Origin: Pycnococcus provasolii
Lineage: Eukaryota > Chlorophyta > Pseudoscourfieldiophyceae > Pseudoscourfieldiales
Reading direction: 5' to 3'
Length of the DNA stretch: 64,000 nucleotides
NCBI GenBank assembly: GCA_049487715.1
Contig: CP150574.1
Span: forward strand, 248,001-312,000
Part shown: piece after piece, positions 47,114 through 56,565 of the stretch
Layout: every line of letters begins with the position of its first letter
Numbering within the stretch: the stretch's first letter is position 1
Made by a program: the position numbers and the translations under genes
Notes under the pieces: model-generated
The model's database searches: none
Told to the model about the DNA's origin: nothing
The model's input: only the letters and a program-made list of their open reading frames with translations

Positions 47114-47539
47114 ATGGCCGCGGCGTCGCGCTCCTGGGCGTCCCTAGGCGCTCTCGCATACTCGAACCTTGTCAACCCGCAGCGTGCGACCACGTTGGCA
47201 TGCGTCATGCCGTGGAGCCTGACGCAAACGCGCACCGCGATGAAGAAGGCGGCGGGCTCGACCAAAAACGGAAGGTCGTCAGAGCCGAAGTACCTCGGCA
47301 TGAAGGTGGGTGACGGGGAGAAGGTTTGGCCGGGACGGATCATCGCAAAGCAGAACGGGTACAGGTGGCACCCCGGGTTTAACGTCGGCGTGGGCAAAAA
47401 CTACACGCTGTATGCGCTCGAGCATGGATACGTTCGCGTGAAAACTGGAAAGACAGAGTGCCGAAACAAGTCGAGAAACGGAAAGAAGAGAAAGCTGATA
47501 CATGTGTGCAACGAGAAAACGGCGGCTTTCATACAGTAA
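47114..47539 (+). CDS. MRPL27: Mitochondrial ribosomal protein bL27m
   Basis: 141 residues from the ATG at 47114. Residues 43-105 are bL27 ('KKAAGSTKNGRSSEPKYLGM', then 'PGRIIAKQNGYRWHPGFNVG' and 'GKNYTLYALEHGYV'). This protein reaches toward the peptidyl-transferase centre of the large subunit. The leader (1-42) is Ala/Ser/Arg-rich and lacks acids, and the wording 'STKNGRSSEPKYLGMK' fits mitochondrial rather than plastid bL27. The C-terminal extension is Lys/Arg-rich. The stop codon lies only 14 bp from the stop of the opposite sulfotransferase gene. Confidence 0.93.
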   Translation: MAAASRSWASLGALAYSNLVNPQRATTLACVMPWSLTQTRTAMKKAAGSTKNGRSSEPKYLGMKVGDGEKVWPGRIIAKQNGYRWHPGFNVGVGKNYTLYALEHGYVRVKTGKTECRNKSRNGKKRKLIHVCNEKTAAFIQ

Positions 47540-47553
47540 AATACAACATGATT

Positions 47554-48693
47554 TCACCTTGAACGTGGTAGACGCGAAACAAGAAACGCATAAAATTCAA
47601 TCTCGGCACGACCGAGCAGGCTGAGCAATGTACCAAGTTGCTGCTTTGTTAACTTGTCACGGCGTTTTTTCCGCACCTTCGTCGCGCGCTCCGGGGACGC
47701 GTCGCCTCCCAGAGGCGTGATAGCGAGCTCGTTCGCCCACGCGAGCTGAGTCGCGTTCGCCCACTTGAATACACCACCAGGAACAGCTCTTGTGAAGTGC
47801 GAGAGTGTGTCCGACCAAAGCTCTGTGACCCCAACCGCGGAATAGAAGAGCTCGGCGTTATCGCGCGCACGCGACAGTGTGCACGACGCGCTCGAAGTTG
47901 CATCGCAGAAGAAGGTGAACTGTCTCTCATCCCAGCCGATGATGCGACGCAGTCTCTCCTCGGATGAAAGCGATGCTGTACATTCCACACTCGTTAGGCG
48001 GTCGAGGCACTCTGAGGCAGACGTGTGTGAGTCGCACACTGGGCATCGACGGTCACCAACTCCTTCGCCACGCGCTGCTGCTGCGTAGTGCGCATTTATC
48101 ATCTGCGGTCTATCCCCGCCTCGGTCCCAAGCATAACGGCTGAGTGCGCGCTCAACGGGATCCCGGACGAGGTTCATATACGTGACCTTGATTGCGCAGT
48201 CAGCAGCCAAGGCGCGGAAGGCGTTCTCAGGGTCCTGGCCATCCATCAGCCTGGCGAGCACACGCATTTCATCGCGAACAGCACGTTCAATTGCAGCTGG
48301 CGAAATCATCCGCATGTGCTTTTCATAGACGATGGTTGCATCGCGCGCGCCGTGCTCTTGCAGTGCCATGGCGACGCGCCTCGCCACGATTGACAAAACT
48401 GCGTTTCTCTGTTGGTTGTTGAGAGCTCCTTTTTGATCAAATGCCTCATCTGATAGCACGCTCAGTGGTTCGTTAGCCGACCGCGCGCGTTCCTGCATGA
48501 TCCAGATTAGCGTCGACGATGCCGTTTTTGGAATGCGATTGTACATGACGAGCGTGTGCACGCATCTTTGTGTCATGCTGCTTCTTGGGCTGCTGCTACA
48601 CGACGATGACGCGCTTGACACCAGTTGGCAATCTGATACAACTGCAAATAGAGCGAGGAGGAGAGCACAACTCCTCGCTGGCATGGGCGCCAT
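47554..48693 (-). CDS. Carbohydrate sulfotransferase (HS2ST/uronyl-2-sulfotransferase-like)
   Basis: 379 residues from the ATG at 48693. It has a signal or signal-anchor start ('ARSCALLLALFAVVSDCQLV'). The PAPS 5'-phosphosulfate loop is 'VMYNRIPKTASSTLIWIM' (about 49-66), and the 3'-phosphate-binding segment is 'YMNLVRDPVERALSRYAW' (about 172-189). A Cys-rich pair (CPVC, SECLDRL) and the helical C-terminus fit Golgi sulfotransferases that move sulfate from PAPS to polysaccharides. Marine algae make sulfated polysaccharides, so a wall or scale glycan is a likely acceptor, but the substrate is inferred. It is divergent from a glycosyltransferase gene, a fitting neighbour. Confidence 0.85.
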   Translation of the reverse strand: MAPMPARSCALLLALFAVVSDCQLVSSASSSCSSSPRSSMTQRCVHTLVMYNRIPKTASSTLIWIMQERARSANEPLSVLSDEAFDQKGALNNQQRNAVLSIVARRVAMALQEHGARDATIVYEKHMRMISPAAIERAVRDEMRVLARLMDGQDPENAFRALAADCAIKVTYMNLVRDPVERALSRYAWDRGGDRPQMINAHYAAAARGEGVGDRRCPVCDSHTSASECLDRLTSVECTASLSSEERLRRIIGWDERQFTFFCDATSSASCTLSRARDNAELFYSAVGVTELWSDTLSHFTRAVPGGVFKWANATQLAWANELAITPLGGDASPERATKVRKKRRDKLTKQQLGTLLSLLGRAEIEFYAFLVSRLPRSR

Positions 48694-48782
48694 GATACAA
48701 AGTAATTACAAACGGCACAAACAGCAAACAGCAGCGGTCACGGATCCCTGGTCATCGCTGTGAGCCTATGACGGGACCCACT

Positions 48783-48821
48783 GATTGGGGGTTAGGTTTC
48801 GATTGATTGGGGGTTAGGTTT
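48783..48821 (+). promoter_or_regulatory. Duplicated GATTGGGGGTTAGGTTT motif
   Basis: Two exact 17-bp copies at 48783-48799 and 48805-48821, 22 bp apart start to start, in the divergent promoter between the sulfotransferase and glycosyltransferase genes. Same motif family as 32896, 32935 and 6025. Confidence 0.7.
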
Positions 48822-49075
48822 GCGCATGACATTGGGGGGGAGGGGAGGGAGCGCAGGGTGTGAGTTTGGCGCCATCGAGGTGGATCGCAGCGCCAGCGCC
48901 ACCGGCCGACCGGCCGACCACAGGACTTGCGTGCGCCGCACAGCCCAACTTCGGCAAGACTGCCACCGCAGCCTTGTGGGTACTCTCCACCTTAAGGCGA
49001 GGTCCACGTGCCCGTCGAGTGCTTTCGGGTTAGGCCCACGACGAGCACTTGGCCTTTCAGAAGCACTTGGCCACG

Positions 49076-51202
49076 ATGCGTCGCATGCAAATATACAGCG
49101 CCTTCATCCTCCTCCTGCTCGTTCCTTTATTGGTGAAAACGTACGTGGTGCTCGTACACCACCCGTCGGCGACTGGAGACCGATCAACCTCCAACGAAGT
49201 TCACGGCGAGTCGGCGTCGCGCGAACATCTACGCCGGGCTTTCTTGGCAAGGCAAGGAACGACGGCGGGGAGGCAGGCGCCCACGCAGGCGCCAAATCCT
49301 ACGATGCAGTTGTCTGTATCGTCGACAACGGAAGTAGACGAGGAAATCACTTTGGATAGACTCATAGACCCGCGCAAAACAACGGAGCCGCCAAGGTCGA
49401 CCGCTGAGAAAGGATTTAAAGACTTCGGTGTGCCCGACGACTTGAAGTTGTCACACAATACGCTGATCATCACGTTTGCAAACTATGACTGGATGCACTT
49501 TCTGCGCAACTGGGTGTCGCACGCGAACCAGATTGGACTGGAAAAGTCGTTCGTCGTCGCGCCTATGGACGAGCAGACGCGCAAGGCTTGTGCCGCAGAG
49601 AACATACCTGTTCTGCAAAAGGATATGAAGCAGTTTATGCATGAGCACGGTTCCGAAATTTTTCGCAACGCACCGAAGGACGTTTCCACAAGCTTCCTTG
49701 GACAGCTTCAGATCGATTACCCTGATATGCACGCGGGAATAATAGGCAACGTCATGTACCACCGCGTCATCGAGACGAAGTTCCACGTGTGGGCACTCGC
49801 GCTCATGCTTGTTTCACATCTGCAAATAAACGTTCTGGTGTCAGACAGTGACGTCGTCTGGCTGCGTGACCCACTACCCTACCTTGCTCGCTTTCATGGT
49901 GTTGCTGATGTTTCGATATCCACCGACTGTGTCAGCGCCGAGGTAGAGCGCCTCGCCTATGACGTCAGGAAATCCAGAAGCACGTTCAATATCTCGTCGA
50001 AGTACAACTATGCGCCGAGATGCGGGCATCTTCCCATGCGCATCAGCGGCACGGCTTTTAATGCGGGAGTTGCATACGTCCGTGCAACGCCGGCGAGTAC
50101 ATATTTTCTTCGCGATGTTGTGCATGGCATGCTGGGAGGACCAGGGCGCAAGGATCCGTACTGGGACGATCAGTACGTCGTCAACGAGTACATCGTGCAA
50201 CGAGGGAGATTTTTTCCTGTGGAATTCTTGGAATTTGAGGATAAAAAGGAGAACATCGTGCTCGCCCACAAGTTCAACATGGACGAAAAGAATAAGCCGC
50301 CACCTTTTCGCCTCCATACTCTTCCCATCACGCTCTTCAACAATGGCCACACATTCTTTGTCGACCAGATGCCCAAGCGCCTCGGCATTGATCCATACGC
50401 TGTTCATGCTACCTGGCAGATGAGCGGCAACGATGGAAAGCTGAGCAGATTTCGGCGAGCGCATGTATGGAACCTTGACAACGACAATTACTATGACACC
50501 ATGAGCGGACGATATCTAACGTACGAAGCACGCTATCCCGCGAAGCTCGTCGACGATTCGGACCTAGTGAACACGCATATGCGCGTCGTTCAGTATCACA
50601 TCCACGGACTGCGAAATGCTATCGCGATTGCGCAGATTCTAAGACGTACGCTCGTGCTTCCTGAATTTCACTGCTACTGCGACCGTGATGAGCATCCGGA
50701 TATCGTGAAGAACGATCCACCCACCTTCCGCAAGTGCACCACTCCAGGAAGCGACCTTGTGCTGCCGTACGAATGCCCGCTTGACCACCTCTTTGACGTT
50801 TCCGTTTGGGAACACAATCTTCATGGGCAGTACCGCGAGTCTACCTTCCTCAAACATCCAAAAGTTGTGGCAAGGGGCATGGCAGAGACGAACATTTACG
50901 TCGGCTCCACCGTCGATGGCGTGCCGTCCATTCCCATCAATGCCACGGACGCTGAGATCTCGCGCAGTCTCGCATCTTTCTCTGACGTGCCCCTCCTGCG
51001 ATTCGGGCTTGACGTCGGCGGCGACACGAGCGACGAGAGCGCGATGAATTGGGCGTTTGGCTCATTCGTAAATGAAGACCAGAACCAGCGATTTAATAAA
51101 TTAGTGTCTATCCTGCTCGAGGGCTCCTGGTGCTGCACAAGCTTTGATAAGTCGGTCGGAACCTGGCACTTCGACCCGCCAGAAGCGCTTGGCCGCCATT
51201 AG
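49076..51202 (+). CDS. XEG113-like type II Golgi glycosyltransferase (nucleotide-diphospho-sugar transferase domain)
   Basis: 708 residues from the ATG at 49076 (alternative at 49085). A signal anchor sits near the start ('IYSAFILLLLVPLLVKTYVV'). The catalytic domain runs about 125-420: 'LIITFANYDWMHFLRNWVSH', then the DxD site in 'VLVSDSDVVWLRDPLPYL' (D257, D259) and 'GTAFNAGVAYVRATPAS'. This is the PF03407/GT77 pattern. The C-terminal part ('VVQYHIHGLRNAIAIAQIL', 'LVLPYECPLDHLFDV') matches plant XEG113-type arabinosyltransferases, which arabinosylate hydroxyproline-rich glycoproteins. The donor sugar is inferred from that family. TGTAA is 7 bp past the stop. The stop is 54 bp from the opposing PKG gene. 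Confidence 0.85.
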   Translation: MRRMQIYSAFILLLLVPLLVKTYVVLVHHPSATGDRSTSNEVHGESASREHLRRAFLARQGTTAGRQAPTQAPNPTMQLSVSSTTEVDEEITLDRLIDPRKTTEPPRSTAEKGFKDFGVPDDLKLSHNTLIITFANYDWMHFLRNWVSHANQIGLEKSFVVAPMDEQTRKACAAENIPVLQKDMKQFMHEHGSEIFRNAPKDVSTSFLGQLQIDYPDMHAGIIGNVMYHRVIETKFHVWALALMLVSHLQINVLVSDSDVVWLRDPLPYLARFHGVADVSISTDCVSAEVERLAYDVRKSRSTFNISSKYNYAPRCGHLPMRISGTAFNAGVAYVRATPASTYFLRDVVHGMLGGPGRKDPYWDDQYVVNEYIVQRGRFFPVEFLEFEDKKENIVLAHKFNMDEKNKPPPFRLHTLPITLFNNGHTFFVDQMPKRLGIDPYAVHATWQMSGNDGKLSRFRRAHVWNLDNDNYYDTMSGRYLTYEARYPAKLVDDSDLVNTHMRVVQYHIHGLRNAIAIAQILRRTLVLPEFHCYCDRDEHPDIVKNDPPTFRKCTTPGSDLVLPYECPLDHLFDVSVWEHNLHGQYRESTFLKHPKVVARGMAETNIYVGSTVDGVPSIPINATDAEISRSLASFSDVPLLRFGLDVGGDTSDESAMNWAFGSFVNEDQNQRFNKLVSILLEGSWCCTSFDKSVGTWHFDPPEALGRH

Positions 51203-51208
51203 ATAATG

Positions 51209-51245
51209 TGTAATTTAGAATTTTCAGAAAAAAAATTGAGCTTAC
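51209..51245. terminator. Back-to-back poly(A) signals, glycosyltransferase / PKG
   Basis: TGTAA at 51209-51213 on the plus strand and TTACA (minus-strand TGTAA) at 51241-51245, each just past its own gene's stop in a 54-bp gap. The transcripts must overlap antisense. Confidence 0.55.
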
Positions 51246-51256
51246 AATGTTAAACC

Positions 51257-54200
51257 TCATACAAGATCGTCTAACGCCGGGAGTTCGAAAGGTGGAGGGT
51301 CGTCCGCTTCATCGTACGCATCGAAGTTTGACGTATCTTTAGCATCACCAATGGTGGGCCTGAAAGGTGCGGGAAGAGCCTTCTTCTGCAGCCTTTCAAA
51401 GTTCACGGTATTGAAGAATTTGTGCTGCTTTATCGAATTCCAGCCGGTCTTTCCCATGCCGAGTCGACTTTCCACCTTCACCACGAGAATCTTTTTCACC
51501 AGATCCGTAAGATCTTTTGAGAATAGCTTTGGACACGAATATTTCAGTGCCAGGATATTCTCGTACATCGCCGATCCATGCGATGGATTAGGAACTGAAA
51601 ACGGGCTCTTGCCCGCAACGAGCTCGTAAAGCAGCACCCCAAATGCCCACACGTCCACGGCGCGATTGTGACCCTTACGCGTGATAATTTCGGGTGCCAG
51701 GTAATCCGGAGTACCACAGAGCGTGTACGTTTTTCCCTTAACAAATTTGGCAAATCCAAAGTCGACTATGCGAATGTAACCATACTCGTCGAGCATCAGG
51801 TTCTCCGGCTTCAAGTCTCGATACACGATACCATGCTGATGCAAATGCTCGAGACCCATTAGAACGCAACTGCCGTAAAACAGCGCATGCGACTCAGGAA
51901 TGCGGCCATTCTCAGCCGCGGTGAGCACGGAGAAGAGTTCGCCTCCCTGGCACAATTCAAGTATCATGTAGAAAGAGTGCGAATCAATAAGCGTCTTCAC
52001 GAGTCTGAGCAAGAACGGGCTGTCACAAACTTTCATCACGTTCACCTCGTTCTGAAGATGGCCAATCTCCGTCTTCGATTTTGACAATGCCTGTTTGCCG
52101 ATGCACTTCATCGCATACGTTTTCTTGATGCGCTTATACTCCACGAGTTTTACGCGCCCAAACTGCCCCGTTCCGAGCGTACACAAGACGTTCAGATCTT
52201 CGAATGTGATTGTATTCTCAGCTTTTTTCGCCTCAAGTTGGCGATAGTGCGCTTCCAAAATTTCGCGCAGGTCGCCAAGATGTTTCTCAAAGTCGTCGCG
52301 ACTAAGCACGAAACAGATCGTCTCACCAGGCCAATCTGCGACGATGTTTACTGCACGTGGCTCATTCGTAAGCAGCGCGCGCTCGCCGAAGAAGAAGCCA
52401 GCGCCTGAATTATCTGCAGGAATGACGCTTGGCGGATCGTTGGGCTTTTTAGGGTTGCTCTTAGTAATTTTGATTCTCCCCTCGATAACGATGTAAAAGG
52501 TGCTGCCAATATCACCCTCGCGGATGATGTAGTCGCCAAGCGCAAATTTCTCCTCAACCATACACTGGCTAAGCGTCTCAAATTCCTCGGGCTTGAGCTG
52601 ATTCAAGAGCGGCACACTCTTCAACAGACGCAGCGTCTTGCCTCGCCGACCGGGCTCGGCGACAGCGAGATACTTCTCGCGCTTTATCACAAACACTTCG
52701 AGATTTGCGCTCGTCACCACGGCATTTGTCACTTCGTCCTTCGCTCCCCGAAGAGGCGCGGCGAACACTGTGAAAGGACCTTGCGACTGTCCGGTGGAGC
52801 CAACCGTAATGGTACCCTTTCGGATCACGTACACGAGGTCCTCCGGGGCCTTTGCGCTGACGCATAGCTTTTGCCCCTTATCAAATGTCTTAAATTCGAA
52901 CGAGTCTACGATGCCCGCAACCTGCTCGCGTGTGACCTCGATGCTGTCGCTATTTCCGCGCAGCGAGTGGTAGATCACAAAGTCGTTCATATTGTCCGAA
53001 AACATTGGTAGGTAGCGCATGAAGTTTTCAACCGACATTCTCAGCAGCGTGACACGCGTCTCAGCAATGACAGTTGACGTGCGCTTTCCTCCTACGATAA
53101 GTGAACGTTCACCGAAGAATTCTTGCGATTCGAGCACGATGCTGTCACCCATTTCGAAGGTGCGTCTGCGTCTTGCCACATCATCTGCCGGCAGCTTGAC
53201 GCGAACCTTTCCGTCGACGATGAAGTAAAATCCATCCGGATCGTCACCCTCTCTCCACAGCGTTTCGCCCTGATCAACGTACTCGGAGACGAAGTGGCTT
53301 GAAATCTCCGTGACGCCCAGGGTAGACACGCCGTCGAAAATTGGGTGGCCCATGATGAACTGCGCGACGCTGCTTCCAATCGAGCGGTCAATCACGCACG
53401 TCTCAAACACGACGCGATCCAGTCGGTAGAGTACGCAATCGGTTTTCGCGACGACGGTTGCTGCGCGCGGTGCATCGTACATCAGTGCAAGGTCGCCGAA
53501 CGAGTCGCCGGATGTTGCGGTGCCCACGTCTCGACTTGCACCGCCTTTGTAGGCTATGAAGTATGTGACAGTTCCGGATGCAATCACGTAGTAGAAGCGC
53601 GTGTCCGTGTCATCCTGGACGATGATGGTCTTTTTAGCGCTCACTGACACGCGCTCCATGGTGAGCGCCATCTTAGCCAGCTCCTTCTCGCTCAGGCCGT
53701 TGAAGAGAAAGTTTTGCTTTAATGCGTTGATGAGGATGTCCATAGTCTTTTCGTCCTTCGGTATGGCAGGAAAGTCGATGCTGCCTGACTTTGTTCTTCT
53801 CACCTTGCTGTCCTTCTGTGCCGTCTCCTCCGTACCCTCGGAGGATATGCCAAGACGCCGCTGCTTTTTCGCCGCCTTCTTGCCAGCTGGCGATTCAGGT
53901 CCCACGTCGCCCTCTGCCCAGGTGGGAAGTCCTGCGATGCGCGCGGCTGTCTTTCGTTTGTACAGCATGTCCTGGTTGACGCCCGCCGCGAGCAGCACGA
54001 TTCCCGTGGCCCACTTGCACGCTTCGAGTGGCGTGCGCGCCTGAAAGCAGATCTCGCCCTTGCGTGGGCAGTTGACGGTGAAACAGCAGCTTATTTCGCG
54101 TTCCGCCAAGTTCGTTTGCGCGCGTTGCACGACGTCGCTCACTCCCAGGCGCGCTCCTCCAAACAGCGCCTTTTTGCTTGCCGAGTTTCCCCACGAAATT

Positions 54201-54343
54201 TCGGCTGCGTCCAATTTAACCGTCTTGGCGTGCGGCGGTTTGTTGGGCTTGCGCGCCATGAACTTGAGCAGTTCCCCTCCGGCGAGGACGTGGTCGAGCG
54301 CCGCAAGCTGGAACTGCAGCTGTCCTTCGAGTTCGCCTTCCAT
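51257..54343 (-). CDS. PKG: cGMP-dependent protein kinase (PKG) with PH-like domain and four binding modules
   Basis: 1028 residues. An N-terminal PH-like domain (about 5-125) ends in the typical Trp helix ('TPLEACKWATGIVLLAAG'). Four cyclic-nucleotide-binding modules follow: 1 ('FGDLALMYDAPRAATVVA'), 2 ('FGERSLIVGGKRTSTVIA', with the RT pair linked to cGMP preference), 3 (degenerate, without the FGE cassette) and 4 ('FGERALLTNEPRAVNIVA'). The AGC kinase domain is at about 722-985: glycine loop 'GTGQFGRV', Lys in 'AMKCIGK', 'YRDLKPEN', 'DFGFAKF' and activation loop 'LCGTPDYLAPEI'. All catalytic residues are present. Three good modules plus one degenerate is the layout known from apicomplexan PKG. 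The gene probably links cGMP to motility or secretion (inference). Confidence 0.93.
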   Translation of the reverse strand: MEGELEGQLQFQLAALDHVLAGGELLKFMARKPNKPPHAKTVKLDAAEISWGNSASKKALFGGARLGVSDVVQRAQTNLAEREISCCFTVNCPRKGEICFQARTPLEACKWATGIVLLAAGVNQDMLYKRKTAARIAGLPTWAEGDVGPESPAGKKAAKKQRRLGISSEGTEETAQKDSKVRRTKSGSIDFPAIPKDEKTMDILINALKQNFLFNGLSEKELAKMALTMERVSVSAKKTIIVQDDTDTRFYYVIASGTVTYFIAYKGGASRDVGTATSGDSFGDLALMYDAPRAATVVAKTDCVLYRLDRVVFETCVIDRSIGSSVAQFIMGHPIFDGVSTLGVTEISSHFVSEYVDQGETLWREGDDPDGFYFIVDGKVRVKLPADDVARRRRTFEMGDSIVLESQEFFGERSLIVGGKRTSTVIAETRVTLLRMSVENFMRYLPMFSDNMNDFVIYHSLRGNSDSIEVTREQVAGIVDSFEFKTFDKGQKLCVSAKAPEDLVYVIRKGTITVGSTGQSQGPFTVFAAPLRGAKDEVTNAVVTSANLEVFVIKREKYLAVAEPGRRGKTLRLLKSVPLLNQLKPEEFETLSQCMVEEKFALGDYIIREGDIGSTFYIVIEGRIKITKSNPKKPNDPPSVIPADNSGAGFFFGERALLTNEPRAVNIVADWPGETICFVLSRDDFEKHLGDLREILEAHYRQLEAKKAENTITFEDLNVLCTLGTGQFGRVKLVEYKRIKKTYAMKCIGKQALSKSKTEIGHLQNEVNVMKVCDSPFLLRLVKTLIDSHSFYMILELCQGGELFSVLTAAENGRIPESHALFYGSCVLMGLEHLHQHGIVYRDLKPENLMLDEYGYIRIVDFGFAKFVKGKTYTLCGTPDYLAPEIITRKGHNRAVDVWAFGVLLYELVAGKSPFSVPNPSHGSAMYENILALKYSCPKLFSKDLTDLVKKILVVKVESRLGMGKTGWNSIKQHKFFNTVNFERLQKKALPAPFRPTIGDAKDTSNFDAYDEADDPPPFELPALDDLV

Positions 54344-54725
54344 ATTATGAATAGTTTTTAAAATATGAAAGTGTGATAGACTCTCACTAATGATAATATT
54401 GAGGAACTCTCTTGAGACTCACACGCACGAGAGGAGGCAACCAAGAGAAGAGAATCAGCAAGAAGAGACCTAACACCAACCACCAAGATCACACGCCAAG
54501 TTAAAAAAAAAAGTGGTGATGGGAGAAGTGATGGGAGAGGCGACTTGACCGAACAAGAGAAGAGAAGACTTGCAAGGCGAGTTGGAAAGCACACAACACA
54601 GCAAACAGTTGTACAACCCACCCCCGGAGCGATGCGCGTGCTGCTCTACTGTAAATGCCTATAGTAATACAACCCGCCTGATTGCGCGCCGCCGAATTCT
54701 TCTGAACTTCTGTCTTCCCTTAGGG

Positions 54726-54777
<52 letters not shown>

Positions 54778-55182
54778 CGGGCTCGGGTTCCGGCGATCAG
54801 GGCCCTCCCTCATACAGAAAGCTAACGGTCTTCTCTCCCCCCTTGTCATCGAGGCATCATCATCATCAGGGCTGGTCGCTCTACATAGTCTCCTCAACTC
54901 CGACTTCTTGTTCCTTCGCATTTGCCCCTCTGCCTGCCATCCCTGTTGGAGGAGGAAGGCCACGGCTCCTCCCACCTAGCTCTAGGGCGGTGTCCCCCTG
55001 GCCCCTGGGGCCGGCCGGCAAGAGGCCCGGAGGTTGGTACTTGGTCGTGTTTCCTAACTAAATAAAAGGCGCGGCGTTGCCCACCACCTGGAGGTGCAGC
55101 AAACAGAGGGGACTAGGGGAGGAGGCTTAGTTTGAGTCGTTGAGGCGTTCCCACGACTCAAAGGGCGCAAGGACCTGGTACC
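54344..55182. promoter_or_regulatory. Divergent region PKG / WW-IQ gene
   Basis: 839 bp with no supported gene. It contains the telomere-like tract (54719-54778) and a short CATCATCATC run at about 54855. Confidence 0.5.
54719..54778 (+). repeat. Interstitial telomere-like array (TTAGGG)n/(TTTAGGG)n
   Basis: About nine uninterrupted units, a mix of TTAGGG and TTTAGGG, ending in TTCGGG. It is the cleanest such tract outside the LTRs and lies in a divergent promoter region. Confidence 0.95.
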
Positions 55183-56493
55183 ATGGCCTCGACGTCCGCC
55201 GCTGGTGGCGCTCCGCCGGGCCCGTCCCTCAACACGATGAGCTCGGCGGACATCATCGACGTGGGAAACCGCCTCGACGTCGACCCGCTCGTAGATACGG
55301 ACCTCACGTGGATTATCCAGGAGTACCTCGAGGCACCTCTGCCGGAGGGGTGGACAGTCGTTAAGACGCCAGACGGCGCCTTTCACTACATCAACACAGG
55401 GCTCAAACTCGAGGTGGGTGAAAACCCCATCGAGCCGCGGTTTCGAAAACTCGTCGAGCTCATGAAGAGAAGCAAGGCGATGAGACTGCCCATGGACGAA
55501 ACCACGCTGCTCGAGCTCCTGGACCCCGTCGAGCGAGTCGCTGACGTCAAGGAGATGGCTGAGTACATGGGAATCGATATCACTGTCGAGGCGCACCTGC
55601 TCTGGCTTGCCAAACTGGCCGTGCTCGAGGCTCTGCCCGAAGGCTGGGAGGAAGTGGAGACGGAGGATGGGCGGATATTGTACATAAATACAGACACGGA
55701 GACGAGCACCGAGGAGCACCCAAACGACGCGCACTTCAAAGACCTGCTAGAGCGAGAGCGAAATAAGCGCCCTCCGCACCCAACACTCACAGAGGAAGCT
55801 TACGAGTGGCCGACGGTGCACTACCGCAACGACCGCGACGCTGGCGGCAACATGCTGCGCACGGAGATGGCCGCCGCCACGGGAACTTGGCTCGACTTCT
55901 ACGACGTCTACGGACGGCGGTTCTGGTACGACCTCGGCACCGAGCGTGTCACCATGGACATACGTGAGGTGAAGTACATTCCGAGCATCGTGTTCATTCA
56001 GCGTATCTGGCGCGGCTACCTGGTGCGACGTGAACTGTGGCAGCTTCACATCGTCGCGAAGAAGATTTGCAGCTGGTGGCGAACATACAAGTTCCGAAAG
56101 GTGCTGTCTGACCTGCAGGGCTTGCGCGATCGCTCGATCCGGTACCTCCAGCGCCGCTACCGCGATCGCATGGCGCGGATACGCCACTCGAAGGACATCT
56201 TCCGCAAACTTGGCCAGCGCGGCAGCCGTCCTGGCCGCCGCACGGATTACAAGGTTGAGGGCTTGCTCGCGTCGGGATACTCGTTCAGGCCAGTTCGTCA
56301 GGCGGTGATTCGTATCCAGCGCGCCTTCCGCATCTACCGCATGGTTGTTCACGGCGGCGAGGGCGGCGCGACGGGTTCCAACGCGGTGCTGATGGGCATG
56401 TTCCAGGGCGGCAAGGCGAAGACGACGACATACGACGTGAATTATAACCCCGAGGACGACCTTCAAGCCGCGCTATCGAGAAACGCGGGATGA
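55183..56493 (+). CDS. WW and IQ motif protein (CEP164/flagellar-like)
   Basis: 436 residues. Two WW-like modules: 'LPEGWTVVKTPDGAFHYINT' (about 48) and 'LPEGWEEVETEDGRILYINT' (about 153). Both end in E(N/H)P rather than the standard second Trp-x-x-Pro, the form seen in CEP164 and flagellar WW proteins. A beta-rich segment at about 225-260 leads to IQ motifs 'IVFIQRIWRGYLVRRELW' (about 270) and 'AVIRIQRAFRIYRMVV' (about 372), which should bind calmodulin or centrin. A basal-body or axoneme role is plausible, by analogy only. The ATG at 55183 sits in an ACCATGG context. The gene converges with the J-protein gene 72 bp away. Confidence 0.75.
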   Translation: MASTSAAGGAPPGPSLNTMSSADIIDVGNRLDVDPLVDTDLTWIIQEYLEAPLPEGWTVVKTPDGAFHYINTGLKLEVGENPIEPRFRKLVELMKRSKAMRLPMDETTLLELLDPVERVADVKEMAEYMGIDITVEAHLLWLAKLAVLEALPEGWEEVETEDGRILYINTDTETSTEEHPNDAHFKDLLERERNKRPPHPTLTEEAYEWPTVHYRNDRDAGGNMLRTEMAAATGTWLDFYDVYGRRFWYDLGTERVTMDIREVKYIPSIVFIQRIWRGYLVRRELWQLHIVAKKICSWWRTYKFRKVLSDLQGLRDRSIRYLQRRYRDRMARIRHSKDIFRKLGQRGSRPGRRTDYKVEGLLASGYSFRPVRQAVIRIQRAFRIYRMVVHGGEGGATGSNAVLMGMFQGGKAKTTTYDVNYNPEDDLQAALSRNAG

Positions 56494-56565
56494 AAGTTAT
56501 ATCCCTAGTACTCAACCTTGTGAAAAAAATAAAAATAAAATTTCTATAAGAATTCTGTGCTCGGG

